Assembly: GCA_050486285.1 (NCBI GenBank)
Contig: JBJHCZ010000001.1
Coordinates: forward strand, 1 to 64,000
Origin: JAITWN01 sp050486285
Lineage (GTDB): Bacteria; Pseudomonadota; Gammaproteobacteria; SZUA-140
Direction: 5' to 3'
DNA length: 64,000 nucleotides
This document shows positions 43,301 to 54,427 of the stretch, piece after piece. A program made the translations under genes and the position numbers. The notes below the pieces were generated by a model. The model had not been told where the DNA came from. It did no database searches and saw nothing but the letters and a program-made list of their open reading frames with translations. How positions within the stretch are numbered: position 1 is the first letter of the stretch; every line of letters begins with the position of its first letter.

Positions 43301-46300
43301 TCCAGAGGATCTGGATCCCGCAGGCAAACGATGTCGTTCTGCGTGACAGTAACGCCCTGGTCATAGACCGCATCGAGACACACAGCGCGACAGGCAACGG
43401 CGACCTGACCGTCGTCGCCGGCGGTAATGTCAGCATGCTCAACTGGATCAAGATCAAGGGCATGGCCAGCTTCGACGTAGGTGGTACCAATAATGTCACA
43501 TTGAATAATGTCACCCAGAATCAGGTCGGCGGACTTCGCTTCCCGTCGGCCAACAATGTCAGTTATGAAGGAATCAGTGGCTTCGCGCTCGGCGAGACCG
43601 CTATCAACGGCACACTGAGTCTGTGGGCCTTCAACACCAACAGCGCCCTGACCCAGACAGGCTCGGTCAAGACCGGCGGCCTGACGACGTTCAGGAACTT
43701 CGGCGGCGGTATCACCCTCAGTCATGCGGAGAACGTCTTCGGCAATATTGCGATCACCGACATCATCGGCAACCCGACCGTCACGATCCGCGAAAACGAC
43801 GCGATCACCCAGAGTGGAAACTGGTTGCTGAACAACGGCACGCTAAACGTCGCGACCTCGAACAACCAGGCGATCACGCTGACGAACGCCAATGAATTCC
43901 AGTTCGTCAACGTGACCCAGTATGACGACGGCGGCGAGGCGGGCGCGGTCAGCATCCGCAATGCCCATGTCGCGCATGGCATACGTCAGACCACGCCATG
44001 GACCACCTCCGGTACCACCACGCTGAACGCGGGTGGTAACGTCATCCTGCTGAACAACAATGACAATGTGCTCGGTGATCTCGCGATCTCGAACACCAGT
44101 GCAGTCACCATCGTCGAGGACGACCACATCACCCAAGCCTCGGCCTGGAATCTCCCGGAGGTCAATGTCACGCTGACGGCGCGTAACGGCCATGACATCG
44201 TGCTCGACCGGGCCGGCAATATCTTCGGTCACCTGGTCCTCAGCGGTCACGACCTGACCGTAGTCGAGAATGATGATATTACCCAGATCGGCGGCGCATG
44301 GACCTCGACCGGCAAGATGACGCTGACGGCGGGCAGCCACGATATCGTGCTCGACAACAACTCGAACGCCTTCGGTATCGTCGAGGTCGTTTCGGCCGGC
44401 GATGCGGCGATCTACGACCAGGATGCCCTGGTCATCGACGGCGCCAACGCCGAGGGCCGGCTGACGATCAGCGTCGGCGGTCACCTGACCCAGACCGGCG
44501 CGATCGTCGCCGACGAACTGCGCATCATCGGCACCGGTTACGCGACCCTCGAAGACCCGGACAACAATGTCACTGCGCTGGCGGCTGCCTTTACCGGCGG
44601 CGCGCTGTCCTATGCCGATGCCGATGATTTCACGATCGCGATCCTTGGCGAGTCTCCCGGCATCCTGGTCGGCGCCAATGCCGTCACGCTGGTGGCACAC
44701 GACGGCACCATTGATGGCCTGACCCTGATCAGTCAGTCGACGACAGCGCTCGACGTCACCGCGAACAGCCTGGTGATTCCATCGATGAACATCGCCGGAT
44801 CCCAGAGCTACACCGCCGCGGACGGCATCACGTTGACCAACAATATCGTCAGCAGCGCAGCAGGCGCGGTCGATTTCAACGGGCCGGTCACGCTGTCGAA
44901 CAACATTTCCATCAATACGGTCAACTCCGCCGTCAATTTCAACGGCAGCCTCGACGGCGATGAGCATACCCTGACGATCACCGCGGGGTCCGGCGATCGC
45001 AGCTTCACCGGCGCGGTCAGTAATCTGGGTACCGGGCTTGGCGGTGTCGCGCTGTTGCTGAACGGCGCCGGCACGGCCGAGTTCCACAGCACGCTGTCCG
45101 CGAACAACGGCATCATCTCCGGCGGTCCGGTGATCTTCCGCGATGACGTCACCCTGGCCGACGGCAACATCGGCAGCAACTTCTCCGGCCTGGTCACGCT
45201 CGGCAAGATCGGCGGCATGGATTTCAGCGGCTATGACACGCTGACCTTCAACGGCGGTCTGCTGCTCGAAAACGGTCCGGCATCGATCATCTCGAACGAC
45301 AGCCAGCTCTCGCTAGGCGCCGCGGTCAGCGGACCCTATGCGCTGACGCTGGACGCCGGCACCTCGAGCATCGTCGGCCTGTCGAATCTGCAGGGCGACC
45401 TGGCAGGTTTGTCGGTCACGGCGTTCTCCCTGATCCTGCCGAGCGGTCTCAGCATCGCCGGGCCTCAGTCGTTTACCCTGACCAATGACAACGGTTCGAT
45501 AGAGCTCGGCGGATCCCTGACCAGCACGGCCGAAGGCGACATCACCTTCCACAGCCCGGTGCTGCTGACCGCCAACAGCACGGTCTCCACCGTAGATTCG
45601 GCGATCATCTTTGAGGGCACCGTCAACGGCGCGCGCAACCTGACATTGTCGTCGGGCGAAGGCGAGAAGCATTTCCTCGACCAGGTCGGCAACCAGACCG
45701 CGATCGGCACCGGCACCGGCGCCGCAATCGTACTCCAGGGCGACGGCGAGACCTTCTTCGAGGACTCGCTGCGCACCGCCTCGGGCATCACCAGCGAAGG
45801 CCCGGTGACGTTCAAGGCGAACGTGACCCTCGGTAACGGGGATACCGGCTCGGCCTTTGGCGGCGTCGTCACCGCCGGCGATCTGACGATCGACGGTTAT
45901 GACGGCATTGCCTTCAATGGCGGCATGAACCTCGTCGATGGCCTGCTGACGGTCACCTCCAACGGCAGCACCATCAGCTTCGGCGACACCGTCCAGGGCG
46001 CGCAGGGCCTGACGCTGAACTCGCTGGCCGGCGGTACCGGCACGGTGACCGGCCTCGAGCATGTCGCGACCGACCTGACCGCGCTGACGATCAGCGCGCA
46101 GACCCTGAGCATCCCGCAGGAAGGGATCGCGATCGCCGGACCGATGCACTTCACCGCGTCGGGCGGCATCACCATCAACGGTGATGTTGGCAACATCAAC
46201 AGCGGGACCATCGACCTGGTCGGTCCGGTCACGCTCGCGACCCAGGACATCACGGTCACGACCGGCGACGCGGAAATCACCTTTGCCGGCACGCTCGACG

Positions 46301-49300
46301 GCGCGCGTAATCTGACCGTGGATTCCGGCACGGCTGGCAAGAACTTCGATGGCGCGGTATCGATCGGCAGCGGGACCGGCCATGCCCTCGTATTGCAGGG
46401 CACAGGCAGCAGTCACTTCAGCGACACGGTCGTGCTGGCCTCTGGCATCCTGATCGAGGATGGCGGTAATGCCTCTTTCACGCACGGCCTGACGATGAAC
46501 AACGGCGACACCGGCTCGCATTTCGGCAGCGGCATGCTGACGATCGGCCGCATCGGCGCGACGACCGGCCTGTCCGGCCATGACGGCCTGACCTTCGGCG
46601 GCAACATGATCCTGATCGGCAATGCGGTCACGATCGACTCGAATGGCGCCGTCATCACCTTCAGCGACGATGTCCTCATCGATGCGGCGGCAGACGCCGT
46701 TTTTGACGGCAATATCGTCATGGAAGGCGCCCTCACGATCGAGACCGGCGCCGGTTCACTCGATATCAACGGCAGCATCGATGGCAACCATGCCTTCGTC
46801 GTCGATGGCAATGCCCAGGTCGCGGTGAATGGCGATATCGGCCTGAACCAGAACGTCGCGTCCGTGTCGATCTCGGCGGGCAGTCTCGCGCTGGGCGGAG
46901 AAGTGCGCACGCATGGCACCCAGGCCTATAGCGCGTCGGGCGGCATCACGCTGTCTCACGACATCGATACCGCCAGCGCGGACATCAGCTTCACCGGCCC
47001 GATCACGCTGACCGGCGACGTCGCGATCTCGACCAATGCCGACGGCGGAAACGTCCATTTCATCGGATCGACCTCGACGATCGACGGCAATTTCGAACTT
47101 CAGGTCCACACCGGCACCGGCAACATCATTCTCGACGGTGCGGTCGGCGACACGACGCCGCTAGACAGGATACTGCTGTCCGGCTACGACATCACCGCCG
47201 GCAGGATTTCGGTGGACGGCGATGACTCGCTGATGGCGGACAACAACCTGACCATCACTGCGTCCCGGAATTACACCGAGGCCACCTATCTGGTCGCGGA
47301 CAACGACGGCGACGGAGCCGGCACACTGATCCTGCTGGACGGCGTCTCGCTGACGCCGACCGCCGGCACCAAATATCTGCTGATCTTCGCGGCGGATCTC
47401 GACATGCAAGGCAACAGCTCGATCGATGCCGGTGACAGCGCCATCCTGATCGATTCGAGCGCCGTCAACGGCATTACCCTCGGCGCCGACCGCGCAGGCG
47501 CGATGAATATCAGCGCCGACGAACTCTCCCGGATCAGCACCGACGCCGGCTTCGGGCTGCGCGCACTGAACGGGTCGACCCATGTCGTCAGCGATATCCA
47601 TATCGATACCGCGTTCGGCGGCGCCGACCTTCTGATCGGTCTGTATGGCGAGAACATCATTCAGACCCAGCCGATCCAGGCGGGGCAGCTCTTCCTGGAG
47701 GCGGTGGGGGGTGTCATCGATCTCGGTCATGCCGACAATCTGTTCTCGGAAGTCTATGTAGAGACCGGCGCCACCTCCGTGAATCTGCGTAACAGTGCGG
47801 ATATCCTTCAGCTCGAAGGCATGGCCTGGGATCTGACCGGCATCGACGTGACCCTGCGCGCGGACGGCCACGATATCCTGCTGACCGCCGAGGAGAACCG
47901 CTTCGGCACGCTGAGCCTGACCGGCCGCGATGCGACGGTCGTCACCGATATCGCGCTGAACCTCGGCGCCGGTGCGCTGAGCGGCTCGCTGGATGCAACC
48001 GCCGACGGCGCTATCGCCATCGTCGGCGCGCTGTCCGTCGATGAGGACCTGTCTCTGACCGCCAATGGCATCATCAGCCAGTCGGCGCCGCTGACGGTCG
48101 GCGGCGACGTGACCCTGGTCACGACCCATCTGGCCGGTGACGTCAGTATCGTCAACGACGGAGACACCGTGCTCGGCGACAGCTTGATTGGAGGGGACTT
48201 CAATCTCGACAGCAACGGCGGCAACGTCACCCAGGCCGCCGACACGGCCCTGAAGGTCGCCGGGACATTCGACCCGACCGGCAGCGGCAGCGTCGTCCTC
48301 GACGGCCTCGGCAATATCGTCACCGGCTTCGTCCCGGTCGACGGCGACAACGTCATCCGCCAGGTCGGCGTCATCGAACTCGGCAATGAGAACGTCGACG
48401 GCAATCTCACGGTGATCAGCGAGGCCAGCGAACTCTCCTTCGACGGCCAGGTCACCGACGGTGAGGCGATCACGCTCACCCACGCCGGCAACAGCTTCGG
48501 CGGCAAGCTCAGCATCACCACGGTCGCACCCGAGATCGTCGAAGGGGCCGACCAGCAGACCGGTATCCGCCAGCAGGACGGCACGACCCTGACCGTCACC
48601 GGCCAGGCCAGCTTCACGGCCGAGGACAGTACGGTCCCGGGCAGCGGTTTCATCGACCTGACCAACGAAGGCAACAGCTTCGGCAGCCTGGTGCTGAACG
48701 GCACGGAGGTGCAAGTGCGCCAGGAGACCGGAAACATGGTCATCGACGTCGCGAAAGCCGGCACTCTTGACCTGCATGCGGTCGCCGGCGGCATCAGCCA
48801 GACCGGCGCGATCCTGGCCGACGAGCTCAGCATCACTGCCGCAGGGCAGGTCCTGCTGGACCATGCCGGTAACGTCATCGGCCGGGTGGACGGGACGATC
48901 TCCGGCAATCACCTGGTGCTGCATACGCTGTCCGCGCTGATCAGCGGTGACATCGCCACCGGCGGCGGCAACCTGACCCTGGTCGCCGGCGGCTCGATCG
49001 TCCAGAACAGCAGCCTCGTCGATATCGGCGTACTGACCCTGAGCGCCGACGGCGACATCGTCATGATGAGCAATGACAACACCATCGACACGCTGGGCGA
49101 TATCACGGCCAATGGCGGGATCGCAATCAACGACACTGCCGGCGGTCTGACCATCGACGGCGCGATCTCGGCAACGGACGGCGATGTCACGATCCTGACG
49201 GTCGGCGACATGACGATCGCGGAGACCGGCACGATCACTGTCAACGGCAGCGGCGATGCGGTCCTGTCCGCGACAGGCCACTTCACCAATCTGAACGACG

Positions 49301-52087
49301 GCGAGACCATCAGCCTCGACGACGGCCGTTTCCTGATCTATACGACCGACGTCGCCGGCGTCACCAAGGGCGGTCTTGCCGGCGGGGCACTGTTCAGCCG
49401 TAACTATGCGGACAACGCGCCGGGCACGATCACCCATGAGGGCAATCTGTTCATCTACAGCTTCACGCCGCTCCTGACCTTCCGTCCGGACAGCGTTTCG
49501 GCCGTCTACGGCGAGAATCCGGTGCTGACCTACAATGTCGGAGGTCTCCTCGAAGACCATACCGAGGAAGATGCCTTCAGCGGCGATCCGCTGCTGACGA
49601 CTCTGGCGGCTGCGGGCTCGAATGTCGGTTTCTACGACATCGAGATCTCCCAAGGGACCATTCTGCTGACGGACCTCGGCTATGGCCTGGCCTTCGACAA
49701 CGACGATGCGCGGGTCGAGATCACGCCGCGTGTCATCGACCTGAACGGAGAGCGCGTTTTCGATGGGACGGTCGATCTGGCCGCCGGCATCTTTACGCTC
49801 GGCAATCTTTATGACAACCAGACCCTGATCCTGGCCGGCGCTGGTACGATGGTGGATCGTCATGCCGGCAACGGCAAGGCGGTGACTCTCGGGTCGCTGG
49901 CGCTTGAGGACGGCACTGGTCTGGCGAGCAACTACACGCTGGCCGGCGGTACGCATGTCGTCGACATCACGCCGGCGCTGATCACGATCAGCACCAGCGA
50001 CGTGAGCAAGGTCTACGACGCCACGACCGCGGCCGACGGGACGGCAATCGTGACCGCTGGCCAGTTGTTCGGCGGCGACGCGATCAACGGCGGCAGCTTC
50101 GCGTTCACGAACCCGAACGCCGGCAACGGCAACAAGGTCGTGACGGTCGGGGGTGTGACGATCAGCGACGGCAACGGCGGCAACAACTACGCCGTGACCT
50201 ATGCCGACAACACGACCAGCACGATCACGCCGGCGCTGATCACGATCAGCACGAGCGATGTGAGCAAGGTCTACGACGGCACGATCGTGGCGAATGGCAC
50301 GGCGATNNNNNNNNNNNNNNNNNNNNNNNNNNNNNNNNNNNNNNNNNNNNNNNNNNNNNNNNNNNNNNNNNNNNNNNNNNNNNNNNNNNNNNNNNNNNNN
50401 NNNNNNCCTCACCGCCGGGCAGTTGTTCGGCAGCGACGCGATCAACGGCGGCAGCTTCGCGTTCACGAACCCGAACGCCGGCAACGGCAACAAGGTCGTG
50501 ACGGTCGGCGGCGTGACGGTCAGCGACGGCAACGGCGGCAACAACTATGCCGTGACCTATGCCGACAACACGACCAGCACGATCAGTCCGTACATCGTCA
50601 ACCTGGGCGGCAACCGTGCCTATGACGGCACGGTCAACCTCGGCGCCGGCATCTTCACGCTGGGCGCGCTGGTTGGCGACGAGACCCTGACCCTGAGCGG
50701 TACCGGCACGATGGCGAACCGCCACGTCGGCAACGGCAAGGCGGTGACGCCGGGCACGCTGGCGCTCGGTGACGGCACGAACGGCGGGCTGGCCGGCAAC
50801 TACACGCTGGACGGCGGCACGCATGTCGTCGACATCACGCCGGCGCTGATCACGATCAGCACGAGCGATGTGAGCAAGGTCTACGACGGCACGATCGTGG
50901 CGAATGGCACGGCGATCCTCACCGCCGGGCAGTTGTTCGGCAGCGACGCGATCAACGGCGGCAGCTTCGCGTTCACGAACCCGAACGCCGGCAACGGCAA
51001 CAAGGTCGTGACGGTCGGCGGCGTGACGGTCAGCGACGGCAACAGCGGCAACAACTACGCCGTGACCTATGCCGACAACACGACCAGCACGATCACGCCG
51101 GCGCCGCTGACGATCACGGTGAACGACCAGACCCGGCTGTACGGCCGCGTCAATCCGACGCTGAGCTACCAGACCAGCGGCTTCGTCGCGGGCGAGGGCG
51201 TTTCGAACCTGACCGGCTTCTCGGTCACGACGGACGCGGTCCAGGCCTCGAATATCGGCACCTACGCGATCACCGCGGCGGGCGCCTCGTCGAACTACGC
51301 GATCACGTTCAACCATGGCGAACTGACAATCAATCCGGCGCCGCTGGTGATCACGATCCACGACCAACAGCGTACCTATGGCGCGGAGAATCCGCTGTTG
51401 ACCTACAGCGCCGACGGCTTCGTGCTCGGCCACGACGCCGGGATCCTGACCGGCTTCGGCATCGGTACCGCGGCCACCACGGCCTCGCCGGTCGGTCACT
51501 ACGCGATCACCGGCACCGGCACGGTCACCAACGCCAACTATGCGCTGACCATCGATAACGGCGTGCTGATCATCGATCCGGCGACGCTGACGGTGACCGT
51601 CTCCAACGCGAGCCGGTCCTTCGCCAGCCGTGACGCGAGCTTCCTGGTGACCATCGGCGGCTTCGTCAACGGCGAGGACGTGTCGATCGTCAACGGCCAG
51701 ATCCGGGTCGAGGACACGACACTGCTGTTCGCGCCGGCCGGCGTTTATGCGGATGCCCTGCTACCCTCCGGCGTCAGCGCAGACAACTATGTCATCGATT
51801 TCCTCCCGGGCATGCTGACGATCAATGCAGCGACGATCGGCGGCATTGATCTCGGCGGCGAGGACGGCGAGTTGTTCCCGGGTCAGCGGGGCGTGGTGAC
51901 CGGATTGATTCAGTACAACGAGCGTGATCGGGGCGTGACACCGCTGTATGTCTACAACAGCATCGTGCCGGTGACGGAGATCGGCGGAAGGTATATGCTG
52001 CTGCCCCGGCACGGCGGGTTCGGCAACGCCGCCAACGATGAGGAGCCGCTGAAGCTGCTGGCCTGGGCCTCCAGCTTCGGCCGCTGA
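40318..52087 (+). CDS. giant two-partner secretion exoprotein (filamentous hemagglutinin-like), interrupted by an assembly gap
   Basis: This TpsA-type surface/secreted adhesin would have at least 3,889 residues. The start ATG has GGGAG nine bases upstream; a GTG at 40252 is also in frame. A long signal peptide (about 1-49, ending PVIAA) precedes the TPS secretion domain (about 50-300) with INPNGVLVGSTG, the hallmark NPNG motif. About 2,800 residues of beta-helix repeats follow. The C-terminal part has YDG domains (SKVYDGT) and three MBG-like domains (LYGRVNPTLSYQTSGF, TYGAENPLLTYSADGF), as in other large adhesins. It ends PLKLLAWASSFGR. The 100-N gap at 50307-50406 breaks the frame only because 100 is not a multiple of three; both sides belong to one gene. 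The transporter starts 2 bases later. Confidence 0.92.
44860..46690 (+). repeat. three degenerate copies of a ~224-residue module inside the exoprotein
   Basis: The encoded protein repeats the series [G-S/T-x-D/N-G-A/D] ... FDGAV ... LVLQGTGxxxF ... TLxNGDTGSxFxG ... GYDxLTFNGGxxL ... three times. Starts fall near 44941, 45615 and 46288, a spacing of about 673 bases. At DNA level the copies are diverged, indicating old duplications. Confidence 0.7.
49971..51110 (+). repeat. near-identical YDG-domain tandem repeats flanking the assembly gap
   Basis: An 86-residue YDG unit starting at PALITISTSDVSKVYD (DNA near 49971 and 50229) is repeated. A larger 510-base unit made of this domain plus a second YDG-like domain (YIVNLGGNRAYDGTVNLG) recurs: 50230-50306 is copied at 50841-50916 and 50407-50532 at 50917-51042, with almost no mismatches. 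The high identity implies recent duplication or gene conversion. Confidence 0.85.
50307..50406. other. assembly gap of 100 Ns within a tandem repeat
   Basis: Exactly 100 Ns mark a gap of unknown length. The bases before it (GGCGAT) and after it (CCTCACC) are contiguous in the intact repeat copy at 50911-50923. The flanks therefore join with no loss, or with whole 510-base units missing; either keeps the reading frame. Confidence 0.95.
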
Positions 52088-52089
52088 TC

Positions 52090-53871
52090 ATGAGCGAGGC
52101 AGACATGGGGAAGGACATGACCAACAAGAACAGGGATCTCACTCACCGCCGGCTCGAGCGCGCGGTCAAGCTGGCCACGAAGTCGGGTGTCGCTGCGGCG
52201 CTGGCAGGCCTCGTCATGGCGACGGGCGCAGCGGCGATGGCTGCGGACGGGATGATGCTGGCGCAGGCCTCGACAGAGGCCGGCGAGACCCGGTCCGAGG
52301 CCGAGGTGGTGATCCTGCAGGCCCTGAAGGGCCTGCGATTCGTGCCGACGCTCGACGAGGTGGAGCCGGCCGGCGTCGAAGGTTCGGGGCTCGACATTGC
52401 CCGAGTGCCGATGCTCGACACACGGGCCTTCCGCGCGATCGCCGACCGCTATCTCGGCGAGACCCTGACTCTCAGCGACCTGCAGCGCCTCATCGACGAG
52501 GTGGTCATCTACAGTCGCGCGAGCGACCGGCCGGTCGTCGACGTGCTGGTCCCGGAGCAGGATGTCACCTCCGGCACGGTGCAGATCGTTGTCATCGAGG
52601 GCCGCCTCGGCACCGTCAGTTCGGTCAACAACCGCTGGTTTCGCTCGAGCTTCCTGACCGGAAACATCCGGCTGCGTGGCGGCGAGCCGGTCAGCGCACG
52701 GACCCTGCAGGAAGATCTCGCCTGGCTGAACCGCAATCCGTTCCGCCAGGTCGACGCGGTGTTCGTGCCCGGTGCGGAGCCCGGCACGACCGATGTCCGC
52801 CTGCAGGTCCAGGAGCGTTTCCCGCTGCGGGTCTACGCCTCCTACGAAAACAGCGGCAACGAATTCGTCGGCCGCGACCTCTGGAGCGCCGGCTTCAACT
52901 GGGGCAATGTCTTCGACACCGACCACCAGTTCGGCTATCAGTATGACCGCAACAGCGGCAGCCGCGGCGCCCTCGAGGGGCATCACCTGAGCTATGTCGC
53001 GCCGCTGCCATTCCGGCATATCCTGACCCTGACCGCGAGTTATATCGAGACCGACAGCAACCTGTTCGATATCTTCGACATCGGCGGCCGCAGCACGCGC
53101 GTCGGCGCGCGCTGGTGGATGCCGCTGAAGCGCGGGTCTTCCGAGCATCTCGAGCACGGGATACAGGCCGGCGTCGATTTCAAGCGCACCAACAACAATC
53201 TCGATTTCTTCGGTTTCGAGGTCTTCGACGATACAGCCGAGCTTGCGCAGTTCGTGGTCCAGTACGCGGGCTCGGTGCCCGATCGCGGCGGCCTGAACAG
53301 CTGGTATGCGGACCTGGTCTACAGCCCGGGTGGAATTACCAGCAAGAATGAGGACGAGTTCCTCAACGAGATCCGTACCGGCGCGACGGCTGATTACACC
53401 TATGTCCGTCTCGGCTTTGACCGTCTGACCCGCCTGCCGCGGCATTTCACCTGGAATCTCGGCGTGAGCGCGCAGGTCTCCGGCGATCGCCTGCTGCCGA
53501 GCGAGCAGTTCGGCGTCGGCGGCCAGTCTTCGGTGCGCGGTTTCGAGGAGCGCGAGATCAGTGGGGACAGCGGCGTGCTGGTCACGACCGAGCTGCGCAC
53601 GCCGAGCCAGCGCCTGCCCGGAGAGGGCTGGTTCTCGGTCAACAGCGAATACCAGTTCCTCGCCTTCATGGAGTGGGGGCAGGCCCGTAACCAGGACGCG
53701 ATCGGCGGCGAGTTCGAACAGCAGGCGCTGTCGAGCGCGGGTGTCGGTTTCCGCTATCGGCTGTCGAATCACCTGACCCTCCAGGCCGATCACGGCTGGC
53801 AGATCGTCGGCAAGAACGTCAATCCGGATGACGACTCGCGCACGCATGTCCGCGTGCTCGTGAGTTACTGA
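52090..53871 (+). CDS. two-partner secretion outer membrane transporter (TpsB, ShlB/FhaC/HecB family)
   Basis: This Omp85-superfamily protein exports the upstream exoprotein across the outer membrane. The 593-residue product has a long signal region (about 1-52, ending AAMAADG). A POTRA_2-type domain follows, with DLQRLIDEVVIYSRASDRP and VLVPEQDVTSGTVQIVVIEG, then a second POTRA (about 170-240). The 16-strand barrel has the invariant loop-6 motif VRGF at 482-485 (GGQSSVRGFEE) and ends RVLVSY with a C-terminal aromatic. ATG codons at 52105 and 52117 are alternative starts. It begins 2 bases after the exoprotein stop, so the two are co-transcribed. Its end overlaps the convergent SRPBCC gene by 7 bases. 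Confidence 0.94.
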   Translation: MSEADMGKDMTNKNRDLTHRRLERAVKLATKSGVAAALAGLVMATGAAAMAADGMMLAQASTEAGETRSEAEVVILQALKGLRFVPTLDEVEPAGVEGSGLDIARVPMLDTRAFRAIADRYLGETLTLSDLQRLIDEVVIYSRASDRPVVDVLVPEQDVTSGTVQIVVIEGRLGTVSSVNNRWFRSSFLTGNIRLRGGEPVSARTLQEDLAWLNRNPFRQVDAVFVPGAEPGTTDVRLQVQERFPLRVYASYENSGNEFVGRDLWSAGFNWGNVFDTDHQFGYQYDRNSGSRGALEGHHLSYVAPLPFRHILTLTASYIETDSNLFDIFDIGGRSTRVGARWWMPLKRGSSEHLEHGIQAGVDFKRTNNNLDFFGFEVFDDTAELAQFVVQYAGSVPDRGGLNSWYADLVYSPGGITSKNEDEFLNEIRTGATADYTYVRLGFDRLTRLPRHFTWNLGVSAQVSGDRLLPSEQFGVGGQSSVRGFEEREISGDSGVLVTTELRTPSQRLPGEGWFSVNSEYQFLAFMEWGQARNQDAIGGEFEQQALSSAGVGFRYRLSNHLTLQADHGWQIVGKNVNPDDDSRTHVRVLVSY

Positions 53872-54422
53872 GCCGGGACGGCCATCGCAGCCAGGCTGCG
53901 CTCGATCTCGCCGATCATGTCGCGCAGCGCCGAACGCACCAGACGCGCGCCGATGAACGGCGGCACGATGAAGCCGGGGATCATCTCGGCATCGAACTGA
54001 AGCCGCGTCCGCCCGTCCTCCGGGCGGACGCGCCAGCTTTCGCGGACATACGTAAAGTCGCCTTCTCCCTCGACGGAGATCCCCGCCAGATCCCCTGCCG
54101 CGTCGATCGTGAAGTCCGAGACCTTGCGCAGGGTCCGGCAGATGAACAGCACGCAATGATGAAAGTCGGTCACGACGCGCCGATGCGCCGCGTCCGTGGA
54201 CGCCAGCACGTGGCTGGCGCGGATAGATCGTGTCAGCGCCGGCCAGCCTTCCGGCCGGTTCATGAGCTCACGGACGAGGTCGGGCGGGGCATCGAGTATC
54301 GCCTCGATCGCGATGAGGTAGCCGCCATTCAGGCGTTCGACATCGAGACGGGCGATCTCGGCGACGGTCAGCGCCGGCATCAGCAGCGGGAGGATCAGCA
54401 AGGCCCGCAGACAGGCCGGCAT
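53865..54422 (-). CDS. exported SRPBCC (START/polyketide cyclase-like) domain protein
   Basis: The 185-residue product has a signal peptide (MPACLRALLILPLLMPALTVA) and a helix-grip domain of the SRPBCC superfamily: EAILDAPPDLVRELMNRPEGWPALTRSI at the start and FDAEMIPGFIVPPFIGARLVRSALRDMIGEIERSL as the long C-terminal helix. Relatives bind lipophilic ligands; the ligand here is unknown. The open frame extends upstream inside the peptidase gene, but the signal peptide and the 5-base spacing from the peptidase stop favour this ATG. It is the last gene of the xseA-peptidase unit. Confidence 0.85.
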   Translation of the reverse strand: MPACLRALLILPLLMPALTVAEIARLDVERLNGGYLIAIEAILDAPPDLVRELMNRPEGWPALTRSIRASHVLASTDAAHRRVVTDFHHCVLFICRTLRKVSDFTIDAAGDLAGISVEGEGDFTYVRESWRVRPEDGRTRLQFDAEMIPGFIVPPFIGARLVRSALRDMIGEIERSLAAMAVPAQ

Positions 54423-54427
54423 TCCGC

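Noticed and set aside
50307..50406. Apparent frameshift in the exoprotein at the N block
   Set aside because: The shift arises only because the placeholder is 100 bases. The flanking codons join in frame, so there is no evidence for a pseudogene.
47161..50544. Very long open frame antisense to the exoprotein gene
   Set aside because: It reflects the repeated Asp/Gly/Thr codons of the exoprotein read backwards and crosses the N block. It has no ribosome site or recognisable motif.
51952..54156. CdiA/CdiB contact-dependent inhibition locus
   Set aside because: No toxin domain, VENN-type motif or downstream immunity gene follows. The next gene is tpsB and then a convergent SRPBCC gene.
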